The translations under genes and the position numbers were made by a program. The notes under the pieces were generated by a model. The model had not been told where the DNA came from, did not search any database, and worked only from the letters and a program-made list of their open reading frames with translations. From positions 1 through 16,537 of the forward strand of contig JBKCDO010000114.1 of assembly GCA_046304755.1 (NCBI GenBank): a stretch of 16,537 nt of DNA, read 5' to 3'. Below are positions 7,338 to 13,585 of this stretch, piece by piece. Source of the DNA: JAIBBG01 sp046304755. GTDB lineage: Bacteria; Bacteroidota; Bacteroidia; Flavobacteriales_D; Sanyastnellaceae. Numbering within the stretch: position 1 is the stretch's first letter; the number at the start of each line of letters is the position of its first letter.

Positions 7338-7739
7338 ATGGATTTTTCGACTACGCAAATTTTGATTCTCTTGATGGTTGGTCTGCTCGCCGGTGCGTTG
7401 AGCGGCTTCGTGGGAGTTGGAGGAGGCATCATCATTGTGCCCGCCATGATTTATTTTATGAATATGAACCAGCTTCAAGCACAAGGCATCAGCTTGGCGT
7501 TGCTCATGCTTCCTGTTGGAGTGTTGGGGGTGATGAATTATTACAAAGCAGGTCACATCCAATTCAGTTATGTGCTGCTAATGGCCGTGGGATTTGTCTT
7601 GGGTAATTACTTCGGTTCGAAATACGCCATGCGTGTACCGGAACACAAGATTAAGTTTTTCTTCTCCCTGCTCATGCTCTACGTCGCGATTCACATGCTT
7701 TGGAAGAGTGGATCGAAGTGGGTGTCGGAGTTTTTATAA
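7338..7739 (+). CDS. Half-size TauE/SafE (TSUP) family membrane protein
   Basis: Inner-membrane protein of 133 residues with four hydrophobic segments. The N-terminus carries the TSUP signature GLLAGALSGFVGVGGGIIIVP (15-35): glycine-rich GxxxGxxGxGGG followed by a proline. The second half has YKAGHIQFSYVLLMAVGFVLGNYFGSKYA (69-97), matching the loop-helix-G..G motif of the family. Canonical TSUP exporters are about 250 residues, made of two such repeats; this one has a single repeat and a clean stop with no degenerate second half behind it, so it is probably a natural half-size form that dimerises. Family members export sulfite, sulfoacetate or organosulfur anions; substrate here is unknown. 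It has its own promoter and is followed at once by the repeat array. Confidence 0.85.
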   Translation: MDFSTTQILILLMVGLLAGALSGFVGVGGGIIIVPAMIYFMNMNQLQAQGISLALLMLPVGVLGVMNYYKAGHIQFSYVLLMAVGFVLGNYFGSKYAMRVPEHKIKFFFSLLMLYVAIHMLWKSGSKWVSEFL

Positions 7740-7749
7740 AGCGGAATCC

Positions 7750-8337
7750 GCGAGAAAAAATGCTCTCACGCAAAGGAACGCAAAGGGAGAAAACGATTTC
7801 ACGCAAAGAACGCAAAGGGAGAATCACGCAAAGACTACCTGCTGTGTTATGTTAAGCTACTGACTTCTCTGCGTGTATTTCCTCTGTGGGCTCTGCGAGA
7901 AAAAATGCTCTCACGCAAAGACTACCTGCTGTGTAATGCCAAGCTACTGACTTCTCTGCGTGTATTTTCACCGCGGGCTCTGCGAGAAAAAACGCTCTCA
8001 CGCAAAGACTACCTGCTGTGTTATGTTAAGCTACTGACTTCTCTGCGTGTATTTCCACTGCGGGCTCTGCGAGAAAAAATGCTCTCACGCAAAGGAACGC
8101 ACAGGGAGAAAAAGATTTCACGCAAAGACCGCCAAGGGAGAATCACGCAAAGACTACCTGCTGTGTTATGTTAAGCTACTGACTTCTCTGCGTGTATTTC
8201 CACTGTGGGCTCTGCGAGAAAAAATGCTCTGACGCAATGGGACGCAAAGGGGGAATCACGCAAAGACGACCTGCTGTGTAATGCCAAGCTACTGACTTCT
8301 CTGCGTGTATTTTCACCGCGGGCTCTGCGAGAAAAAA
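7750..8337. repeat. Nested tandem repeat array, five units of 145, 87, 87, 145 and 113 bp
   Basis: Fills the roughly 600-bp convergent gap between the TauE-like gene and the proline dehydrogenase gene; no gene is supported inside it. Each unit begins GCGAGAAAAAA: starts at 7750, 7895, 7982, 8069, 8214, with a fragment at 8327-8337. The 87-bp core runs GCGAGAAAAAATGCTCTCAC, then GCAAAGACTACCTGCTGTG, a variable TTATGTTAAGC or AATGCCAAGC, then TACTGACTTCTCTGCGTG, then a GTATTTCCACTGCGGGCTCT-like end. Units 1 and 4 carry 58 extra bases (32+26) and unit 5 carries 26, all built from the sub-repeat ACGCAAAGGGAGAATC. The octamer ACGCAAAG occurs 12 times exactly. Within each unit CACGCAAAGA and TCTCTGCGTG are an inverted repeat with one mismatch. 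ACGCAAAG-type dispersed intergenic repeats are, from memory, widespread in Bacteroidota. Confidence 0.93.
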
Positions 8338-8339
8338 AC

Positions 8340-9521
8340 CTACTTCAACTTTCTGCGTTTCATCTCCCGCTGAATCAACGCTAGTTCGCGCCCTGTCTGA
8401 CCTTTCACCGAGGTGTTCTCTTGAGCTCTGCGAATCAGGTATGGAATGACTTCACGGATCGGGCCATAGGGAAGGTATTTCGCCACATTGAAACCGGCAT
8501 TGGCTAGGTTGAAACTCAAGTGGTCACTCATGCCATAGAGTTGCGCAAAGAACACTCGTTTGTCATCGCGCATAATACCGCGATTGTCCAGGGCTGTCGC
8601 CAGCATCATACTGCTTTGCTCATTGTGAGTGCCCGCACAAATGGAAATGCGATTGATATTGTCTAAACAGAAAGCTACTGCTAAATCGAAGTCGCGGTCA
8701 CAAGAGGCTTTGTCGGGTTGAATGGGATCACGATAACCAAGGCTCTGCGAGCGGGAACGCTCCTTTTCCATGTAAGCACCGCGAACGAGTTTCACGCCCA
8801 GATAGTAGTTCCTTGTCTCTGCGGTTTTAAAGGATTCTTTCAGAAAGGCAAGACGATCATGACGATAGAGCTGAATGGTGTTGTAAACAATCGCTTTTTG
8901 CGCATTGAATTTCTCCATCATTTCATTAGCAAGATCGTCGATGGCGTCTTGTATCCAGCTATCTTCTGCGTCGATGAAAATGGGGACTTCCAGCTTTGCT
9001 GCATGACTACAAATAGTGTCCACCCGATCACGCACACGCTGCCATTCCAATACTTCTTGGTCGGTCAGTGGTTCTTTAGCATTGACTTTTTCCAGCAGTG
9101 AGAACCGCGCGATACCGGTTACTTTGAAGACACAGAATGGAATTCCGGGATCTTTTGCAGCAGCTTCAATCGTGAGAATGGTTTCGGCCTTGGTGTTTTC
9201 GAAATCGCTTTCGTTTTCTTTTCCTTCCACCGAATAATCCAAAATGGTTCCGATGTTGAATTTGGATAAACCCTGCGTCGCATTGCGACATTCACTAATG
9301 GTTTCACCCCCGCAAAATTGTTTGAAGATATTGCCCTTAATGGCCCAGCCAATGGGGATGCGCAAGGTCAGCGCCATATGCGTGAGTACCTTGCCGGTCT
9401 TTACCAACAACGGGTTACCAATGAGTTTGAAGAGCCATAAAGCTCGTTTCAATTCAGCGTTTGATTTTCCACCAAAGGCGATTTCCGTATTGTCAAATGA
9501 AGGTTGCGGTCGGGATTCCAT
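8340..9521 (-). CDS. Proline dehydrogenase (FAD-dependent, stand-alone)
   Basis: Oxidises L-proline to delta-1-pyrroline-5-carboxylate and passes electrons from FAD to the respiratory quinone pool; first step of proline catabolism. 393 residues with the PRODH barrel: KVTGIARF (133-140), IFIDAEDSWIQ (181-191), VKLVRGAYMEKER (243-255), AGTHN (296-300), FAQLYGMSDHL (325-335), and the substrate-clamping segment LPYGPIREVIPYLIRRAQEN (350-369) with the conserved arginine pair R364/R365. It is the monofunctional form without the P5C dehydrogenase domain of PutA and without a DNA-binding domain, so it resembles the mitochondrial/Bacteroidota class. The start at 9521 is the first ATG of the frame. It is transcribed alone, divergent from the M20 peptidase gene. 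Its stop codon (8342-8340) lies 2 bp from the end of the repeat array. Confidence 0.94.
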   Translation of the reverse strand: MESRPQPSFDNTEIAFGGKSNAELKRALWLFKLIGNPLLVKTGKVLTHMALTLRIPIGWAIKGNIFKQFCGGETISECRNATQGLSKFNIGTILDYSVEGKENESDFENTKAETILTIEAAAKDPGIPFCVFKVTGIARFSLLEKVNAKEPLTDQEVLEWQRVRDRVDTICSHAAKLEVPIFIDAEDSWIQDAIDDLANEMMEKFNAQKAIVYNTIQLYRHDRLAFLKESFKTAETRNYYLGVKLVRGAYMEKERSRSQSLGYRDPIQPDKASCDRDFDLAVAFCLDNINRISICAGTHNEQSSMMLATALDNRGIMRDDKRVFFAQLYGMSDHLSFNLANAGFNVAKYLPYGPIREVIPYLIRRAQENTSVKGQTGRELALIQREMKRRKLK

Positions 9522-9576
9522 GCGGTGCGAATTTCAACACGATTGACTGTTTCACAAAACAAAATTGATTGTATCC

Positions 9577-9584
9577 TACATTCG
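9577..9584 (+). promoter_or_regulatory. -7 box of the M20 dipeptidase promoter
   Basis: TACATTCG, identical to the box before the TauE-like gene and with the same 18-bp distance to the ATG (9603). One mismatch to TAnnTTTG. A convincing -33 TTG is not seen (nearest is TGTTTC at 9548-9553). Confidence 0.35.
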
Positions 9585-9602
9585 TAGCCCAAAAATCGAA
9601 TT

Positions 9603-10985
9603 ATGGAAAAAGCGACACAATACATTCACGAAAACAAACAGCGTTTTCTGGATGAACTCTTCGAATTACTGCGCATTCCAAGTGTGAGTGCAGATCCTAA
9701 ATACACGGCCGACGTGGCTCGCTGCGCCGATAAAGTTGCAGAACACTTGCGTAATGCCGGCGCCGACAACGTTGAAATCTGCGCTACCAAAGGACATCCG
9801 ATTGTCTATGGTGAAAAGCTGATTGATGCTGCTTTGCCTACTGTACTCGTTTACGGACACTACGATGTTCAACCCGCCGATCCATTTGAATTGTGGCACA
9901 CACCGCCTTTCGAGCCGGTGATTCGCAAAACGGAAATCCATCCGGAAGGTGCCATTTTCGCACGCGGCTCTTGCGATGATAAGGGTCAAATGTTTTCACA
10001 CGTGAAGGCATTCGAGGCGATGATGAAAACAAATTCTCTTCCCTGCAACATCAAATTTATGATTGAGGGAGAAGAGGAATGCGGAAGCAATAACCTCGGA
10101 CCATTCGTGAAGGCCAATAAAGAACGCTTGAAGAGTGATGTCATACTCATTAGCGATACTTCCATCATTGCCAACGACACGCCTTCCATCGACTGCGGTC
10201 TGAGAGGATTAAGCTACTTAGAAGTAGAGGTTACGGGATCAAATCGTGACCTGCATAGCGGTGTTTATGGCGGTGCAGTGAGTAATCCCATCAACATCCT
10301 GGCGAAAATGATTGCCAGTATGCATGATGAAAATAATCACATCACCATTCCCGGTTTCTACGATAAAGTGCAGGAATTAACTGCAGCCGAGCGCACTGAA
10401 TTGAATAAGGCTCCATTTGATGTGGATGCCTATAAGCGAGATCTCGATATTGATGAGGTTTGGGGCGAGAAAGGATACACCACCATCGAGCGCACCGGTA
10501 TTCGTCCAACGTTAGATTGCAATGGTATCTGGGGTGGTTACATCGGTGAAGGAGCTAAAACGGTTCTTCCGTCAAAGGCCTTTGCGAAAATTTCGATGCG
10601 CCTTGTGCCGAATCAGGTCAGCGATGAAATAACAGAACTCTTCAAGAAGCATTTTGAAAGTATCGCTCCAAAAGGTGTAAGGGTTGAGGTTCGCCCGCAT
10701 CACGGCGGTGAGCCCGTCGTTACACCTACGGATTCGAAAGCGTATCGTGCTGCCGATGCTGCCATGCAACAGACGTATGGAAAGAAGCCGATTCCGACTC
10801 GCGGAGGAGGTTCCATTCCTATCGTTGCGCTGTTTGAAAAGGAGTTGGGTGTTAAAACGGTATTGATGGGATTTGGCTTGGATAGTGACGCGTTGCACTC
10901 ACCGAACGAGCATTATGGTGTTTTCAATTACTTTAAAGGCATTGAAACCATTCCATACTTCCATCATTATTTCGCTCAGGCCTGA
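9603..10985 (+). CDS. M20-family dipeptidase (CNDP-like zinc metallopeptidase)
   Basis: Binuclear-zinc peptidase of 460 residues, predicted cytoplasmic, that would hydrolyse dipeptides or short peptides. The M20 metal and catalytic residues are all visible: H86 and D88 in YGHYDVQP; bridging aspartate D125 in RGSCDDKGQ; catalytic E158 and metal ligand E159 in EGEEECGS; D185 in LISDTS; H432 in DALHSPNEHYG. The dimerisation (lid) domain spans about 200-320, with H218 in DLHSGVYGG, which in carnosine dipeptidases reaches into the partner active site. GGGSIPIV (401-408) is also family-typical. Length and motif order match CNDP-like dipeptidases rather than ArgE/DapE (about 380 residues). No signal peptide. 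Its stop TGA overlaps the ATG of the next gene by one base, so the two are translationally coupled. Exact peptide specificity cannot be read from sequence. Confidence 0.93.
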   Translation: MEKATQYIHENKQRFLDELFELLRIPSVSADPKYTADVARCADKVAEHLRNAGADNVEICATKGHPIVYGEKLIDAALPTVLVYGHYDVQPADPFELWHTPPFEPVIRKTEIHPEGAIFARGSCDDKGQMFSHVKAFEAMMKTNSLPCNIKFMIEGEEECGSNNLGPFVKANKERLKSDVILISDTSIIANDTPSIDCGLRGLSYLEVEVTGSNRDLHSGVYGGAVSNPINILAKMIASMHDENNHITIPGFYDKVQELTAAERTELNKAPFDVDAYKRDLDIDEVWGEKGYTTIERTGIRPTLDCNGIWGGYIGEGAKTVLPSKAFAKISMRLVPNQVSDEITELFKKHFESIAPKGVRVEVRPHHGGEPVVTPTDSKAYRAADAAMQQTYGKKPIPTRGGGSIPIVALFEKELGVKTVLMGFGLDSDALHSPNEHYGVFNYFKGIETIPYFHHYFAQA

Positions 10986-11455
10986 TGATGAAATCACGCA
11001 TGTTGTTTTGGTTGATTCTTCCATGCGTCATTCTGGCATCATGCACGGCCTATCGTGATGTAGAGTTCAAGGGTGTTAAGCGCACGCAGTTTACCGGGTT
11101 CAATTCATCCGGAGTGTCGTGTGAGTTTGATGTCGAACTCTTCAATCCTAACCCGTACAAGATTTCTCTGGTTTCCTCTGACGTTGATTTATTTATGGAG
11201 GGCACTCGACTTGGACACGTGTCGCTACCATCAACTGCGGTGCTTTCACCGGAAGAGAAGACAACGCTGACGCTGTCCTGTACGGCCGACGCGGAAAGTA
11301 TTCCGAAGATTTTGGGCGGCGTTATTGGATTGGTATTCAAAAAGGACATTGTCATTGAAGGCAAAGGATCCGTCACAGCCAAAGCGTTCATGATTTCGAA
11401 GACGGTGCCTGTTGAATTCACACAGAAACTCAAGAAAGAGGACTTGGGCTTATAG
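10985..11455 (+). CDS. LEA14-like (LEA2/WHy domain) lipoprotein
   Basis: Predicted lipoprotein of 156 residues. The signal peptide ends in the lipobox LASC (17-20), so C20 would be lipidated and the protein held at the inner or outer membrane facing the periplasm or surface. The mature part is one beta-sandwich with the LEA2 pattern: VSCEFDVELFNPNPYKISL (44-62, the FNPNPY core), a hydrophobic DLFMEG strand, and SPEEKTTLTLSC (88-99). Such domains occur in desiccation/stress-related LEA14 proteins and in many Bacteroidota lipoproteins of unknown role. Two adjacent ATG codons (10985 and 10988) could start it; the first overlaps the dipeptidase stop by one base. Co-transcription with the dipeptidase is very likely, but a shared function is not established. 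Confidence 0.78.
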   Translation: MMKSRMLFWLILPCVILASCTAYRDVEFKGVKRTQFTGFNSSGVSCEFDVELFNPNPYKISLVSSDVDLFMEGTRLGHVSLPSTAVLSPEEKTTLTLSCTADAESIPKILGGVIGLVFKKDIVIEGKGSVTAKAFMISKTVPVEFTQKLKKEDLGL

Positions 11456-11459
11456 TTTA

Positions 11460-11510
11460 ATCCACTGAAAATCAACACCAATAACGCATGGGGCTAAAAA
11501 ATCAGTGGAT
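11460..11510. repeat. Perfect 9-bp inverted repeat upstream of the rpmH promoter
   Basis: ATCCACTGA (11460-11468) and TCAGTGGAT (11502-11510) are exact reverse complements separated by 33 bp. The left arm begins five bases after the lipoprotein stop codon and the right arm ends four bases before the rpmH -33 TTG. No T-tract follows, so an ordinary intrinsic terminator is unlikely. An operator pair for rpmH or a 3' RNA stem for the upstream operon are both possible. Confidence 0.55.
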
Positions 11511-11514
11511 AGGG

Positions 11515-11544
11515 TTGAAATATTACGGCTTAGGTCTATATTTG
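11515..11544 (+). promoter_or_regulatory. Promoter of rpmH
   Basis: TTG at 11515-11517, a 19-bp spacer, and TATATTTG at 11537-11544, an exact TAnnTTTG box. About 49 bp separate it from the rpmH ATG at 11594. The best promoter match in the window, fitting a strongly expressed ribosomal protein gene. Confidence 0.75.
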
Positions 11545-11593
11545 CAGCCCCCAAACGGGAAAAATTGTGTAAATCGTTTTAAAATTTTGAGTC

Positions 11594-11767
11594 ATGAGTA
11601 AGCGTACCTACCAACCTTCGAACACCAAGCGCCGTAACAAGCATGGATTCCGTAAGCGTATGTCCACTGTAAAAGGGCGTGCTGTATTGGCGGCTCGTCG
11701 CAAGCGTGGTCGCAAGAAGTTGACTGTTTCCAGCGAGCGTCGTCACAAGGGCACTGTACGTCTGTAA
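11594..11767 (+). CDS. rpmH: 50S ribosomal protein L34
   Basis: Basic protein of the large ribosomal subunit, 57 residues. It begins MSKRTYQPSNTKRRNKHGFR, continuing KRMSTVKGRAVLAARRKRGR and KKLTVSSERRHKG; the KRT.QPS..KR...HGFR and GR.VL..RR.KGR.KLT-type pattern is diagnostic of L34. It is slightly longer than the 44-52 residues usual for the family because of a C-terminal tail after KKLTV. It is monocistronic, between its own promoter (11515-11544) and a strong terminator (11788-11817). It is not linked to rnpA or dnaA as in many bacteria; the following gene is a glycosyltransferase. Confidence 0.97.
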   Translation: MSKRTYQPSNTKRRNKHGFRKRMSTVKGRAVLAARRKRGRKKLTVSSERRHKGTVRL

Positions 11768-11787
11768 GTGCTTTAAAAATATATTGG

Positions 11788-11817
11788 AAGGCCGCCGCGT
11801 GCGGCCTTTTCTTTTTT
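11788..11817 (+). terminator. Intrinsic terminator after rpmH
   Basis: Perfect 8-bp GC-rich stem AAGGCCGC (11788-11795) and GCGGCCTT (11801-11808), loop CGCGT, followed by a T-rich tail TTCTTTTTT (11809-11817). It starts 20 bp after the rpmH stop codon. Confidence 0.92.
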
Positions 11818-11843
11818 GACCCACTGTCTTTAATTTGTAGTCT

Positions 11844-12968
11844 ATGAAGATTGTTGTGAACACGCGTTTGCTATTGAAGGGAAAGCTCGATGGTATTGGC
11901 TGGTTTACGCACGAAATCATGTCGCGCATAGCGCGCAATCATCCCGAGCACGAGTTCCATTTCATCTTCGATAGACAGTATAGCGAAGAGTTTGTTTTTG
12001 CCGCCAACATAAAAGCCCATGTGTTGCCGCCTCCCGCTCGTCATCCCATTCTTTTTCGAATTTGGTACAATTGGATGATACCCTGGAAGCTGCGTCGTTT
12101 AAAGGCGGATGTGTTCGTGTCGCCCGACATGATGATTTCGACACGCACCTCGGTTCCACAAGTGGTTGTTTTGCACGATTTGAATTTCGAGCACTATCCG
12201 GATGATTTGCCTTCGGTCATATCGCGCTATTTGCGATCGATGACACCGCTATTTGCCAAGAAGGCCAAGGCTATTGTCACTGTGAGTGAATTCAGCAAGC
12301 AAGACATCGTTGCACAGTATGGCGTAACGAAAGATAAAGTGAACGTCGTTTATAATGCCGTTCAATCAACGTTTAAACCATTATCACCAGCGCAGAAGGC
12401 ACAAGTCATGGAGCGTTGGTCGGATGGATGTAAGTACTTTGTTTTTGTTAGTTCCATTCATCCCAGAAAAAATCTGAAACGGCTCCTCGAGGCCTATGAG
12501 GTTTTCCGTTCCGGCAGTCGTGAGCGTATTAAACTTATTGCAGTTGGCAGAATGTTTTGGAAGAACGAAGAACTTTCCGCACAACTCGACGCCATGCATT
12601 TCAAGTCCGATGTTGTATTTACAGGACACCTTGAAACGAACGAGTTGTCGCAAGTGATGGGCGCTGCTCATGCTTTACTTTACGTGAGTTACTTCGAAGG
12701 TTTTGGCGTTCCTATTATCGAAGCATTCAAGAGCGGTGTGCCGGTGATCACGTCCAATGTAACGTCAATGCCGGAAGTTGCCGGTGATGCTGCGATATTG
12801 GTTGATCCATTTTCGACGCAAGCCATTGCGTATGCCATGTTTTCCGTTTGTTCCAATGAGGCGTTGCGCCAGCAATTGATTGAACGAGGACTACGTCGTT
12901 CCGGTGATTTCGACTGGGATCAATCAGCTCGACGTTTTTGGCAGGTTATTGAAAATTGTCTGAACTAA
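11844..12968 (+). CDS. Glycosyltransferase family 4 protein
   Basis: GT-B retaining glycosyltransferase of 374 residues, probably acting on the cytoplasmic side of the membrane in synthesis of a surface polysaccharide or glycan. The N-terminal Rossmann domain opens with MKIVVNTRLLLKGKLDGIG, where the glycine loop after LL is the usual acceptor-domain signature; VVVLHDLNFEHYPD (107-120) and AIVTVSEFSKQDI (143-155) are typical GT4 segments. The C-terminal donor domain has SSIHPRKNLKRLLEAY (203-218), where R208 and K209 are expected to contact the nucleotide phosphates, and the EX7E motif EGFGVPIIE (E285 and E293). Donor and acceptor cannot be deduced. No export or other polysaccharide genes are adjacent. 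The stop lies 5 bp before the rnhB ATG, so the two are likely co-transcribed, downstream of the rpmH terminator. Confidence 0.93.
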   Translation: MKIVVNTRLLLKGKLDGIGWFTHEIMSRIARNHPEHEFHFIFDRQYSEEFVFAANIKAHVLPPPARHPILFRIWYNWMIPWKLRRLKADVFVSPDMMISTRTSVPQVVVLHDLNFEHYPDDLPSVISRYLRSMTPLFAKKAKAIVTVSEFSKQDIVAQYGVTKDKVNVVYNAVQSTFKPLSPAQKAQVMERWSDGCKYFVFVSSIHPRKNLKRLLEAYEVFRSGSRERIKLIAVGRMFWKNEELSAQLDAMHFKSDVVFTGHLETNELSQVMGAAHALLYVSYFEGFGVPIIEAFKSGVPVITSNVTSMPEVAGDAAILVDPFSTQAIAYAMFSVCSNEALRQQLIERGLRRSGDFDWDQSARRFWQVIENCLN

Positions 12969-12973
12969 CATCA

Positions 12974-13585
12974 ATGGCATCACTTAAAAAACATCACACA
13001 CGCGGAAAAATAGAAGCCGGTTGCGATGAGGCGGGTAGAGGATGTTTGGCCGGACCGGTTGTAGCTGCAGCAGTCATCTTGCCCGAGAAATTCCATCACA
13101 AGGATTTGAATGACTCCAAGCAATTGTCGGAGCGTAAGCGCAATGAATTGCGCCCCATCATTGAATCCGAAGCTATCAGTTGGGCTGTAGGAATTGTGTC
13201 AGTGAAGGAGATTGATGAGATCAATATTTTGAACGCTTCTTTTTTGGCAATGCACCGTGCGATTGCTCAGCTATCGAATAGGCCGGAATTGTTGCTGATT
13301 GATGGCAATCGTTTCAATGCCTATCCGGGGATTCATCATGAGTGTATCGTTCAGGGTGATGCGATTTACCGCTCCATCGCTGCGGCATCCGTCTTAGCCA
13401 AAACCTATCGTGATGAAATAATGGACCAACTGCACGTGGAGTATCCTCATTATCTCTGGCTAAATAATAAAGGTTATCCAACAAAGGCTCACCGCAACGC
13501 CATAAGAGAGAACGGTGCAAGTGAACATCATCGCATGTCATTCACATTGCTTCCCGGCCAATTAGCGATTCCTTTTGACGCTTAG
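12974..13585 (+). CDS. rnhB: Ribonuclease HII
   Basis: Cleaves RNA in RNA-DNA hybrids and starts removal of misincorporated ribonucleotides from DNA. 203 residues from the ATG at 12974; the frame extends to a TTG at 12956 inside the glycosyltransferase gene, but the ATG gives a normal length. Active-site residues are visible: D18 and E19 in GCDEAGRGCLAGPV, with the GRG motif (21-23) that recognises the ribonucleotide junction; D110 in LLLIDGN; D129 in VQGDAIYRSIAAASVLAKTYRD. NDSKQLS (46-52) and HRMSF near the end are also family hallmarks. It follows the glycosyltransferase by 5 bp. Its stop codon overlaps the stop of the convergent secreted-protein gene by 4 bp (13582-13585), leaving no space for a terminator between them. 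Confidence 0.96.
   Translation: MASLKKHHTRGKIEAGCDEAGRGCLAGPVVAAAVILPEKFHHKDLNDSKQLSERKRNELRPIIESEAISWAVGIVSVKEIDEINILNASFLAMHRAIAQLSNRPELLLIDGNRFNAYPGIHHECIVQGDAIYRSIAAASVLAKTYRDEIMDQLHVEYPHYLWLNNKGYPTKAHRNAIRENGASEHHRMSFTLLPGQLAIPFDA

Noticed and set aside
7741..7751. Palindrome GCGGAATCCGC after the TauE-like stop as a terminator
   Set aside because: A 5-bp stem with a one-base loop is not a plausible hairpin, and it is followed by an A-tract rather than a T-tract on the coding strand.
7594..8232. Open reading frames inside the repeat array (for example 7905-8174, 89 codons, a 29-residue repeat)
   Set aside because: The frame stays open only because 87 is a multiple of 3; the 145- and 113-bp units break it. 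Residues simply translate the DNA repeat, with no domain or start signal. One of these frames also overlaps the well-supported TauE-like gene.
7740..8339. CRISPR array or other spacer-repeat structure
   Set aside because: Units are 87-145 bp and repeat throughout with no unique spacers; no cas genes are nearby.
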